DNA of 64,000 nt from Granulicella sp. S156 (GTDB taxonomy: Bacteria > Acidobacteriota > Terriglobia > Terriglobales > Acidobacteriaceae). Under the pieces are notes generated by a model. That model ran no database searches and was not told the DNA's origin. It saw only the letters and a list, made by a program, of their open reading frames with translations. The translations under genes were made by a program, and so were the position numbers. The stretch spans positions 187,966-251,965 of the forward strand of contig NZ_LMUH01000026.1 of assembly GCF_009766105.1 (NCBI RefSeq), in the 5' to 3' direction. Below are positions 28,601 through 36,847 of this stretch, piece by piece. The stretch's first letter is position 1, and every line of letters begins with the position of its first letter.

Positions 28601-31600
28601 AACCTGCAAGTCAGACGGTGTATGTTGGTCAAACAGCCCAGTTATCTGTCGCCGCAACCGGTTCGCCTACCCTTACCTATCAATGGCTAAAGAATGGTGC
28701 GACGATTGCCGGAGCGAACAGCTCTACCTACACGACTCCTGTTCTTGCGTCGACAGACAACGGTGACAGCTTTACTGTGGTTGTCGCCAATCCTGTTAAT
28801 TCGGTCACTTCGGCGCCCGCGGTGCTCACGGTAGACCCAGCCATCGCGCCTGCAATCACCCAACAACCCGTTAGCCTTTCCGTGTTGGCAAATGATCCGG
28901 CTACCTTCTCCGTTGGGGTCTCCGGTTCTTCGCCCTTTACATACCAGTGGCAACTGAATGGAGTGAATCTTCTTGGCGCCAATGCAGCGACATACGCCAT
29001 TCTTGCAGTGCAATCCACCAATGTTGGCAGCTACACGGTGGTCGTCACAAACGCTGCAGGTAGCGTTACGAGTGCACCCGCTACGCTTACCATCGCGCCG
29101 CCAGGAGTTAATCTGGCTCTTAATCAACCGGCCACTTCCAGTACAACGCAAGGTGCCGGATTAACTGCGAATTATGTGAACGATGGCGACCTCACGACCC
29201 GGTGGGCGTCAGCAGGAGGCATTGATCCTTCGTGGGTCGAAATCGATCTCGGATCAGTGCAGGCCTTTGACAACGTCATCCTGTACTGGGAAGCAGCATA
29301 CGCCAGTACGTATCAGATCCAATATTCAACCGACAACTCAACCTGGAACGTCGCTTACAACAATACCAACGGTGTCGGTGGCGTAGAGAATCTCACCTTC
29401 CCCACTGTTATGGGTCGATATGTTCGCATGTACGGCGAAACGCGCGCCACAACGTATGGGTATTCGATCTATGAATTCCAAGTTTATGACGTGGCACAGT
29501 GCGGAGGTTCGAGTGAGCGCTATACCGTTCTGAGCTCTACAGCCGTACTCGACAATATAAGCCAGCTAACCTGGCTACGTTCCGAAAACACCTATGCCAA
29601 TGGTGGTGCGCAGTATACGCAGCCAATCGCCCAGACCTACTGCGCAAGCCAAAACATGCGTTTGCCCACCCAGGCAGAAGCTCTGGCCATCAGTGGGGCC
29701 GCTTCTGCTTCCTGTGCGTTTCCTCAGGCATGGAATACGTGGACATCAACGACTGATCCTTTGAACATTAACGACGCTGCTTTTGTCTCCTCAACTGGTC
29801 AATCTACTTTTCAGGTCGCGAATAACTATCCCGGCGCGGTGCTGTGCAACTCGGGTACAACGGTCCCGCCTCCCACCATTACGACCCAGCCCGTGTCACA
29901 AACAGTCGCTGCTGGGCAGAGTGCCACGTTCAGTGTCGTGGCTGCGGGCACTGGTCCATTTACCTACCAGTGGTATCAGAATGGAGCCTCCATCACCGCT
30001 GCGATAGCGGCCAGCTATACGACCCCTGCAACAACAGCCGCTCAAAGTGGCACACTCTTCACCGTGGTTTTGACTGGCCCAACGAAAGAGACGGTCACCA
30101 GCAACTCCGCGACACTCACCGTGTCGGGGGCGGGCAGTGGTAATTGCACAACGCTTCCATCTGCGCCGACCGGGCTGACAGCGACAGCTTCCTCCCCCAA
30201 TGTCATCAACCTGAGTTGGACTGCAGTCACGCCTCCAGGGAGCTGCTCGATCAGCTACTACAACGTCTATGGCAGCCCGACAAGCGGTTTTACTCCTTCT
30301 GCGAGCAACCAGTTATCTAGTGGGCTGATAGAAACAACCTACTCCAATACGGGCCTTTCGGCCTCGACAACCTACTACTATGTCGTAGAAGCCGTTGATG
30401 CAGACGGCTCGTCGTCGGCCTCGTTGCAGACCTCCGCAACCACACAAGCCGCCGCTTCCGGCATAGATGTAGTAGCCATCAACTCCGGTGGTCCTGCCGC
30501 CAGCAATACAGGAGGTGGCGATACCTCCTTCGTGGCTGATGAAGATTTCACCGGTGGTGGTGCGGCCACCTCCACGAATGCCATTACCACGGCAGGCGTA
30601 ACCAACGCTGCGCCGCTGGCTGTCTATCAGTCGGAACGTGCAGGAGTCTTCACCTATACCATCCCAGGACTGACCGCCGGCACACAGTACACGATTCTTC
30701 TCCACTTTGCGGAGTTCTATTGGACGGCGGCAGGGCAGCGTGTCTTCAATGTCGCCATCAACGGCACAACGGTACTCAGCAACTTTGACATCTATGCCAC
30801 AGTCGGCGCCAACAAGGCTTTGGTTGAGCAGTTCACGGCCATGGCCAACAGCAGCGGTCAAATTGTAATCGCCTATACCGCTGGTTCTGCTGATCAACCT
30901 AAATCCAGTGGCATTGAAATCAGAAGCAGCTCTAGCAGTTGCAGCGCCCTCCCAGCGGCCCCGACAGGCCTAACGGCAACGGCGTCCTCCTCGAGCGCTA
31001 TCGGTTTGAGTTGGACCGCACCAACCGCTCCCACTAATTGCACCATCAGCTCCTACAACGTCTACAGCAGCACAACCAGCGGGTTTATCCCATCCACGGC
31101 TAACCTTATTGCAAGCGGCGTGACCGGCACTAGCTATTCCAACACCGGTCTCGCAGCCGCAACGACGCACTACTATGTCATGGAAGCGATCGATGCAGAC
31201 GGCACATCCGCCGCCTCATTTCAAGCCGGTGCCGAGACTACGGCCATCTCCTCATGCACCACCGTCCCATCTGCGCCGACTGGCCTAACGGCAACGGCAT
31301 CTTCTTCCAGTGCCATCGGTCTTACTTGGACCGCACCTACGCCTCCCACGAACTGCACCATCAGTTCCTACAACGTCTATGGCAGCACCACCAGCGGGTT
31401 TGCCCCATCCACGACTAACCTTATTGCGAGCGGTGTGACCAGTGCTAACTACTCCAACACCGGCCTCACCGCTTCCACCACCTATTACTACGTCGTCGAG
31501 GCCATTGATGCAGACGGCTCGTCGTCGGCCTCATTGCAGACATCGGCAGCCACGCAGGCAGTCTCGTCCGGCACGGATATAGTAGCCATCAACTCTGGTG

Positions 31601-32037
31601 GTCCCGCGGTAAGTAATGCAGGAGGCGGTGATGCATCCTTCGTCGCTGACGAAGATGTCACTGGTGGAGGCACTGACACCTCCACGAATGCCATTACCAC
31701 GGCAGGCGTAACCAACGCCGCACCCATGGCCGTCTACCAGTCGGAACGTGCAGGGGTCTTCACCTATACCATCCCAGGCATGACGGCTGGCACACAGTAC
31801 ACGGTTCTTCTCCACTTTGCGGAGTTCTATTGGACGGCGGCAGGGCAGCGTGTCTTCAATGTCGCCATCAACGGCACAACTGTACTCAGCAACTTCGATA
31901 TCTATGCCACAGCCGGCGCCAATAAGGCTCTGGTTGAACAGTTCACCGCGACCGCTAACAGTAGTGGTCAAATTGTGATCGCCTACACGGCTGGCTCTGC
32001 AGATCAACCTAAGTCTAGTGGTATTGAAATCAGATAA
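25606..32037 (+). CDS. Giant secreted GH2-like protein with Ig, F5/8C, DUF1566-like, FN3 and malectin modules
   Basis: 2143 residues with a signal peptide to about residue 47. GH2-type core at about 60-780: sugar-binding jelly roll (WYRLHFTVGTQYANSKILVEFEG), sandwich, and TIM barrel (NFPYFNGHPMYLWGASGRYDY, GNIWRPGHS, HPSILDWESNNG). The usual acid/base glutamate position holds Gly506; E510 in GTMNET may substitute. A nucleophile may be the Glu of WGAEYWG. Following modules: three Ig-like domains (906-1165), an F5/8 type C/CBM32-like domain (1168-1295), a DUF1566/Lcl-like cysteine-containing domain (1304-1419), Ig (1423-1507), FN3, malectin (1622-1773), FN3, FN3, malectin (1991-2143). AAGGGAG precedes the ATG. 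Third gene of the operon. Probable large extracellular glycosidase, but a binding-only role is possible. Confidence 0.78.
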   Translation: MHTQYICIEKLRNHSTRFQDIFRLWPIVSMIVLAIAALPLGSARAQQVEPTLPTSQRVTINLSAGMPGQNPWLYIKDSDSPTYASPSFNDSSWTPVGIPYSANFFTSFLNADSGGGDGDLNGTNNWYRLHFTVGTQYANSKILVEFEGAHTGAQVYINGTLLPGISAVAANAQASHVVGFIPFIVDLTPYVTADGATENVLAVSVSRNNTWFEQPGFSQDYRFGQADAGLFRPAYMFITNKVHIPVNVYSNQKTWGTYVATVSEVPSQSSTAQAASAVVEVQTNVLNEDTTSQQVTLTTQIVDANGNVVATAPPITQTVAPMTASSFPSTAAPMFDQQITVNNPTLWYPNNSTFGTPYMYKVYHIISVNGQVVDSAQSPLGIRTITWDPNFPYFNGHPMYLWGASGRYDYPALGSSVPEEQQWRDLAQLAAEGGNIWRPGHSTTSEEFVNAADEYGIMIDQPSGDGEGAFNTPTADQVTLKEELHRDMILRDRSHPSILDWESNNGTMNETVGEALLALDKTWDPINTRVAADRTPDPVNGYMLGCTLQGCEVGVKNEFPNNPAWGAEYWGNGSARGLDWNYELAFAAPFLDSWRQGKAANAFGMAQWYFADSPGEDSLYAEFTGQPSQQSMVRSLGASSVDMNRFPKLLYYIYEAAWTPFSIKPVVRLANHWNLSGAVQENAFSNCPSVSLLVNGVQQGSAKVPNSWDSNSESNLTQTTTLMPFQTSWPVTWASGTVEADCLDQFGNVLAKDTRVTAGAESKIVLTVVPELTKPDGTNFAVTANGSDAAFVVAQIEDANGNIEPLASDVLTFSVNGPATYMGGSEQYVSTATDAYSTASGNSELNYHAPGDPQLQVEGGMTKIAIRSQFTSGNVTVTATAPGLASGTATYTIQPIPSVTPASTAPSIIVQPVSTAVTQGQSATFSVTAAGTSPFTFQWFKNGSTIAGATSSTYTTPAAASTDNNSSFTVTVTNSVGSATSGAAILTVDASANVVITTQPASQTVYVGQTAQLSVAATGSPTLTYQWLKNGATIAGANSSTYTTPVLASTDNGDSFTVVVANPVNSVTSAPAVLTVDPAIAPAITQQPVSLSVLANDPATFSVGVSGSSPFTYQWQLNGVNLLGANAATYAILAVQSTNVGSYTVVVTNAAGSVTSAPATLTIAPPGVNLALNQPATSSTTQGAGLTANYVNDGDLTTRWASAGGIDPSWVEIDLGSVQAFDNVILYWEAAYASTYQIQYSTDNSTWNVAYNNTNGVGGVENLTFPTVMGRYVRMYGETRATTYGYSIYEFQVYDVAQCGGSSERYTVLSSTAVLDNISQLTWLRSENTYANGGAQYTQPIAQTYCASQNMRLPTQAEALAISGAASASCAFPQAWNTWTSTTDPLNINDAAFVSSTGQSTFQVANNYPGAVLCNSGTTVPPPTITTQPVSQTVAAGQSATFSVVAAGTGPFTYQWYQNGASITAAIAASYTTPATTAAQSGTLFTVVLTGPTKETVTSNSATLTVSGAGSGNCTTLPSAPTGLTATASSPNVINLSWTAVTPPGSCSISYYNVYGSPTSGFTPSASNQLSSGLIETTYSNTGLSASTTYYYVVEAVDADGSSSASLQTSATTQAAASGIDVVAINSGGPAASNTGGGDTSFVADEDFTGGGAATSTNAITTAGVTNAAPLAVYQSERAGVFTYTIPGLTAGTQYTILLHFAEFYWTAAGQRVFNVAINGTTVLSNFDIYATVGANKALVEQFTAMANSSGQIVIAYTAGSADQPKSSGIEIRSSSSSCSALPAAPTGLTATASSSSAIGLSWTAPTAPTNCTISSYNVYSSTTSGFIPSTANLIASGVTGTSYSNTGLAAATTHYYVMEAIDADGTSAASFQAGAETTAISSCTTVPSAPTGLTATASSSSAIGLTWTAPTPPTNCTISSYNVYGSTTSGFAPSTTNLIASGVTSANYSNTGLTASTTYYYVVEAIDADGSSSASLQTSAATQAVSSGTDIVAINSGGPAVSNAGGGDASFVADEDVTGGGTDTSTNAITTAGVTNAAPMAVYQSERAGVFTYTIPGMTAGTQYTVLLHFAEFYWTAAGQRVFNVAINGTTVLSNFDIYATAGANKALVEQFTATANSSGQIVIAYTAGSADQPKSSGIEIR
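30695..30770 (+). repeat. 76-bp tract identical to 31805-31880
   Basis: These 76 bp, inside the first malectin module of the 2143-residue protein, match 31805-31880 in its second module base for base, while flanking module DNA differs at many positions. The copies are 1110 bp apart, the length of one malectin-FN3-FN3 unit. This suggests recent duplication or gene conversion. Confidence 0.8.
31805..31880 (+). repeat. 76-bp tract identical to 30695-30770
   Basis: Second copy of the identical tract in the last malectin module of the same gene. Closely similar but not identical stretches occur in the malectin modules of the neighbouring genes, for example around 33600-33680. Confidence 0.8.
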
Positions 32038-32147
32038 GACGAACGACATAGATACTCTTGAGCTCGTGAGCAGCACCACGGCCAGCGCATTCCATACGAC
32101 CCAACCCTCGACCAAAACGGTGGCTGAGGCACAAATAGGAGGCTTGC

Positions 32148-35100
32148 ATGTCGAATAGCTATTCAGTTCCTCTGCGCAGAATCATTCTTCGTGCGTTCTC
32201 CCTATTGATCGTTATCGCCATCTTTGGATTTGTATCAACGGCCCGTGCAGCCACCACGGAGATCGTCGCCATCGCTTCAGGTGGTCCGGCTGTGAGTAAC
32301 TCGGGGGGCGGTGATGCATCTTTCGTTGCCGATGAGTATTTCAGTGGCGGTGGTACCGACACATCCACCAACACTATTGTTACTGCTGGCGTTGCCAATG
32401 CGGCACCCGAGGCAGTATATCAATCAGAGCGCGCAGGAACGTTCACCTACACAATTCCGGGGCTTACGGCAGGCAGTCAATACACGGTGTTGCTGCATTT
32501 TGCCGAATTCTATTGGACGGCAGCAGGACAGCGTGTCTTCAACGTCGCTATCAACGGCACAACCGTACTGAGCAACTTCGATATCTATGCCACAGTGGGT
32601 GCCAACAAGGCTCTCGTCGAGCAGTTCACGGCGACTGCCAACAACAGCGGTCAGATTGTCATTGCCTATACCAACGGAGCCGCAGATCAACCTAAATCCA
32701 GCGGCATCGAGATCCAACAAGTCACTGGCGGCTGCTCCACAATACCATCGGCTCCTGCTGATCTGAAGGCATCATCATCTTCCTCCTCCTCGATCAATCT
32801 AAGCTGGGCCGCAGTAACTCCGCCAGCAAATTGCACCATCAGCTCCTACAGCGTCTACGGCAGCACTACCAGTGGATTCACTCCTTCCGCGAGTACCTTA
32901 CTATCTGGCGGCCTAACGGGCACCACGTACTCCAACACCGGCCTCGCAAATGCGACAACGTACTACTACCTTGTAGAAGCCATCGATGCAGACGGCACGT
33001 CAGTGCCCTCAGCGCAAGCCAGCGCACAGACCGCAGCCGCATCGTGCAGCGCTGCTCCGTCGGCACCGACAGGACTCACCGCGACGGCCACTTCCGCCAG
33101 CGCAATCAATCTGAGCTGGATCGCACCAACTGCCCCGACCAACTGCACCATCAGCTCCTACAATATCTACAGCAGTACCGCGAGCGGGTTCACCCCATCC
33201 GCTAGCAGTTTGATTGCAACGGGCATAACCGGAACTTCTTACTCCAATAGCGGCCTTAGCACTTCTTCCACTCACTACTACGTCGTAGAGGCGCTGGATG
33301 CGGATGGTGCGTCGTCCGCTTCGACTCAGGCGGTAGCGACTACACAAGCTACCTCATCCAGCACAGAGATAGTAGCCATCAACTCGGGCGCCCCCGCTGT
33401 CAGTAATGCGGGTGGTGGAGATACATCTTTTGTCGCTGACGAAGACGTCACAGGCGGAGGAGCAGACACATCCACGAATATCATCAACACGGCCGGCGTA
33501 ACCAATGCTGCGCCCACGGCGGTCTATCAATCGGAGCGCGCAGGGGCCTTCACCTATACCATTCCTGGCCTCACATCCGGCACTCAATACACCGTTCTGC
33601 TGCACTTTGCCGAGTTCTATTGGACGGCGGCAGGGCAGCGTCTCTTCAATGTCGCCATCAACGGCACAACCGTACTGAGCAACTTCGACATCTATGCAGC
33701 GGCGGGAGCGAACAAAGCCTTAGTCGAGCAGTTTACCGCTACCGCTAATAGCAGCGGTCAAATCGTGATCGCCTATACGGCCGGCTCTGCAGACCAACCT
33801 AAATCCAGCGGTATCGAAATCAGAAGCGCCTCCAGCAGCTGCAGCACACTGCCTGTGGCTCCGACTGGACTTACTGCGACGTCGTCTTCCTCAAGCTCAA
33901 TTAACTTGAACTGGAATGCTGCTACTCCTCCGACCGATTGCTCCATTAGTTCCTATAGCATCTACCGCAGTACCACTAGTGGATTTACGCCGTCTTCGAG
34001 CAACTTGATATCGAGCGGAGCTGTTGTTAATACCACCTATACCGACACTAACCTCACGCCTTCGACAACCTACTACTACGTCGTAGAAGCCGTTGATGCG
34101 GACGGTTCATCCGTCGCCTCGTCTCAAGCCGACGCGGAGACTGCTGCCACCGCCTCATGCTCTGCCGTCCCATCGGCGCCAACTGGCTTGACGGCGACGG
34201 CATCGTCTTCTACTACGATTGCCATAAGTTGGGCCGCAGCCACCCCACCGGTCAACTGCTTAGTAAACTCCTACAGCATCTATGGCAGCACAATCAACGG
34301 ATTCACTCCCTCCGCCAGCACCCTGCTGGCCAGCGGACTGACGGGCACCACGTATTCCAATAGCGGCCTCGCCGCTTCGACAACTCACTATTATGTTGTG
34401 GAGGCTGTCGATGCGGTTGGTGCATCGGCACCCTCGGCTCAAGAGTCCGCAACCACACTGTCTGGCTCTTCCGGAGAAATCGCAGCCATCAACTCCGGTG
34501 GTCCTGCAGTGAGCAATTCAGGTGGCGGCGACGCATCTTTTGTTGCTGATGAGTACGTCACCGGCGGCGGTGCAGCCTCTTCGACCAATCCTGTAAACAC
34601 CGTAGGCATAGCAAATGCAGCGCCCGTGGCTGTTTACCAGACGGAACGCAATGGAACCTTCACCTACACCGTTCCAGGCCTGGCACCCAGTGCACAGTAC
34701 ACCGTCCTGCTCCACTTCGCAGAGACTTATTGGACAGCTGCGGGACAACGTATCTTCAACGTCGCTATCAACGGCGCTCCAGTGCTTAGCAACTTCGACA
34801 TTTACGCGACGGCCGGAGCGAACACAGCCCTGGTTGAACAGTTCACCGCGATTGCCAATAGCAACGGCCAAATCGTCATCGCCTATACCGATGGATCCAT
34901 CGATCAACCTAAATCCAGCGGTATCGAGATACGTGGCGCTTCTAGCAATTGCACCCTCCTTCCCCCCGCTGCACCCGTGGGCTTAACCGCGCTTGCATCG
35001 TCTCCCAGCATCATTGGCCTTACCTGGACGGCAGTTACTCCTCCGCCTAACTGTGCCATCACCTATAACGTGTATGGCAGCACAACGAGCGGCTTTACTC

Positions 35101-36737
35101 CATCCGCAAGTACTCTGATTGCGACTGGTCTAACGACTGCAGCTTATGCCAACACGGGACTCGCACCTTCGACCACTTACTACTATGTCATCGAAGCCGT
35201 CGATGCTGACGGCACCACGGCACCCTCAACACAAGCCAGCGCTGAAACGAACTCTGCCACCTCTTGCATCTCTATTCCTTCAACGGCACCAGCCAATCTA
35301 ACTGCAACTCCCTCCTCCTCAAGCGCGATCGGTTTGACCTGGGTGCCAATTACTCCGCCTTCGTACTGCACCGCGACAACGTACAACATTTACAGCAGCA
35401 CTAGCAGTGGGTTCACTCCTTCTTCAGAGAATCAGATTGCAAGAAATCTGACGGGCACAACGTTCTTCAATACCAGCCTCCCTGCTTCGTCGACTTACTA
35501 CTATGTGATTCAGGCCGCCGACGAGGACGGGACATCGACAGCAGTGTCGACCCAGTCAGTTGCCACTACACTGCCTCCTTCAGCCGTGTTAACAGCGACA
35601 GCATCCTCGGCGAACGAGATCGATCTGACCTTTCCCGCAAGCACAGCGGCAGCGCCGGTCGAGTATCTGATCTTCCGGAGCACAACCCCGAGCTTTACCC
35701 CAGCAAGCGGTAATGAGATCGGCACTACCAAGTCCAACTCCTTTCAGGACGTTGTAGCTTCAGCATCAACGACGTACTACTACATCGTCCAGGCCAGCAA
35801 CCCGGCTGGCATTACGACGGTAGGTGGCCCTGTTAGCGCGACTACATTGGCTCTCAGCGCGAATGCACCCTTTTGGGATGCAAGCAATATCCCGCCAACG
35901 CCTACAGGAGATGTCATGACGTTCAAAATTCTGAACCGAACGAATGGGCAATATCCAGACGACCAGGTCTTTTGGAGTACTACCGTTGGCGGGGTCACTA
36001 CGACCAATTCGATTGCCGCACAGCCATACTTCCAGATGCCAGCCAACTCTTCAGGGCGTATGGAGTTTTATCTGGGTTCTCAGAGTACGACTAGTCCATA
36101 CTCCGATTTCATCGAGTTCACCATCGGGCCTACCTTCTTCAACGGGGACACGACGCGGGTTGACTCGTTCGGCATCAAGTTGGCAATGCAACTGATCTGC
36201 ACCGATGGCACAGATATAGCAGTCGGCGAAAATGCCGCAACTTTTGCGGAGAACAGGGCGACTACATTCCAACGCTATCTCAATGCTGTTCCATCGAACT
36301 TCCAACAGCTTGCGCAATTGAATGCTCCGTATCAGATCATCTCTCCCGGAGGAGGCGGATTCGACACCGGTGGCGCCTATGCGGACTATTACACCGCCTA
36401 TATTGCTGAAATCTGGTCGTCCAACGGTCTCACCATCCCACTTGCCGGAGCTAACGGAGACGGCCTGGGCGCTTACCCTGATCTTTCGGCCGCAATCTAT
36501 AGGCATACCGCCGCTCCGGGGACATTCAATCCTAATGGGACGCTGATATCTGAGTCGATGTGGGGAAACCCAAGCAACTTCTATCAGACAGCGCCCACAA
36601 GCTACTATGCACAGTTCTTCCATGCCAATGCCATCAACGGCCAGCAATATGCCTTCCCATACGATGATGCTGGTGGGTACTCCTCCGATGTAAGCTGCTC
36701 CAATCCGACGACGTTACTCGTAGCTGTTGGCTGGTAG
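32148..36737 (+). CDS. Secreted GH64 beta-1,3-glucanase with three malectin and seven FN3 modules
   Basis: 1529 residues, signal peptide to about residue 35 (STARAA). Modules run malectin (38-189), FN3, FN3, malectin (408-559), FN3, FN3, malectin (777-928), three FN3 or FN3-like domains, then a C-terminal GH64 domain (about 1241-1529). The GH64 part shows PANSSGRMEFYLGS, FIEFTIG, TTRVDSFGIKLA and ENRATTFQRYLNAVP. E1323 and D1339 are 16 residues apart, the spacing known for the catalytic pair of Streptomyces laminaripentaose-producing glucanase. GH64 enzymes release oligosaccharides from beta-1,3-glucan by inversion. Unlike its operon partners, the catalytic domain is at the C-terminus. AGGAGG 6 nt upstream fixes the ATG. 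A strong terminator follows. Confidence 0.9.
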   Translation: MSNSYSVPLRRIILRAFSLLIVIAIFGFVSTARAATTEIVAIASGGPAVSNSGGGDASFVADEYFSGGGTDTSTNTIVTAGVANAAPEAVYQSERAGTFTYTIPGLTAGSQYTVLLHFAEFYWTAAGQRVFNVAINGTTVLSNFDIYATVGANKALVEQFTATANNSGQIVIAYTNGAADQPKSSGIEIQQVTGGCSTIPSAPADLKASSSSSSSINLSWAAVTPPANCTISSYSVYGSTTSGFTPSASTLLSGGLTGTTYSNTGLANATTYYYLVEAIDADGTSVPSAQASAQTAAASCSAAPSAPTGLTATATSASAINLSWIAPTAPTNCTISSYNIYSSTASGFTPSASSLIATGITGTSYSNSGLSTSSTHYYVVEALDADGASSASTQAVATTQATSSSTEIVAINSGAPAVSNAGGGDTSFVADEDVTGGGADTSTNIINTAGVTNAAPTAVYQSERAGAFTYTIPGLTSGTQYTVLLHFAEFYWTAAGQRLFNVAINGTTVLSNFDIYAAAGANKALVEQFTATANSSGQIVIAYTAGSADQPKSSGIEIRSASSSCSTLPVAPTGLTATSSSSSSINLNWNAATPPTDCSISSYSIYRSTTSGFTPSSSNLISSGAVVNTTYTDTNLTPSTTYYYVVEAVDADGSSVASSQADAETAATASCSAVPSAPTGLTATASSSTTIAISWAAATPPVNCLVNSYSIYGSTINGFTPSASTLLASGLTGTTYSNSGLAASTTHYYVVEAVDAVGASAPSAQESATTLSGSSGEIAAINSGGPAVSNSGGGDASFVADEYVTGGGAASSTNPVNTVGIANAAPVAVYQTERNGTFTYTVPGLAPSAQYTVLLHFAETYWTAAGQRIFNVAINGAPVLSNFDIYATAGANTALVEQFTAIANSNGQIVIAYTDGSIDQPKSSGIEIRGASSNCTLLPPAAPVGLTALASSPSIIGLTWTAVTPPPNCAITYNVYGSTTSGFTPSASTLIATGLTTAAYANTGLAPSTTYYYVIEAVDADGTTAPSTQASAETNSATSCISIPSTAPANLTATPSSSSAIGLTWVPITPPSYCTATTYNIYSSTSSGFTPSSENQIARNLTGTTFFNTSLPASSTYYYVIQAADEDGTSTAVSTQSVATTLPPSAVLTATASSANEIDLTFPASTAAAPVEYLIFRSTTPSFTPASGNEIGTTKSNSFQDVVASASTTYYYIVQASNPAGITTVGGPVSATTLALSANAPFWDASNIPPTPTGDVMTFKILNRTNGQYPDDQVFWSTTVGGVTTTNSIAAQPYFQMPANSSGRMEFYLGSQSTTSPYSDFIEFTIGPTFFNGDTTRVDSFGIKLAMQLICTDGTDIAVGENAATFAENRATTFQRYLNAVPSNFQQLAQLNAPYQIISPGGGGFDTGGAYADYYTAYIAEIWSSNGLTIPLAGANGDGLGAYPDLSAAIYRHTAAPGTFNPNGTLISESMWGNPSNFYQTAPTSYYAQFFHANAINGQQYAFPYDDAGGYSSDVSCSNPTTLLVAVGW

Positions 36738-36773
36738 CGGCAAGATCGGGCTGCGTGGTCGTGAGCTGCTGAG

Positions 36774-36810
36774 CCGGGGATACCGATGTGCCATCTGTAT
36801 CCCCGGTTTT
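36774..36810 (+). terminator. Intrinsic terminator of the malectin-enzyme operon
   Basis: CCGGGGATAC (36774-36783) pairs perfectly with GTATCCCCGG (36797-36806) across a 13-nt loop, and TTTT follows. It sits 37 bp after the GH64 gene stop, with no comparably strong terminator between the four preceding genes, supporting a single transcription unit. Confidence 0.9.
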
Positions 36811-36847
36811 ACAACCGAAACTCACTTCGGTGAAATCGAGCTTGTCG

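Noticed and set aside
19366-36000. CRISPR-like or satellite repeat array
   Set aside because: The repetition is in frame and explained by recurring FN3 and malectin protein modules; there are no short repeats with unique spacers.
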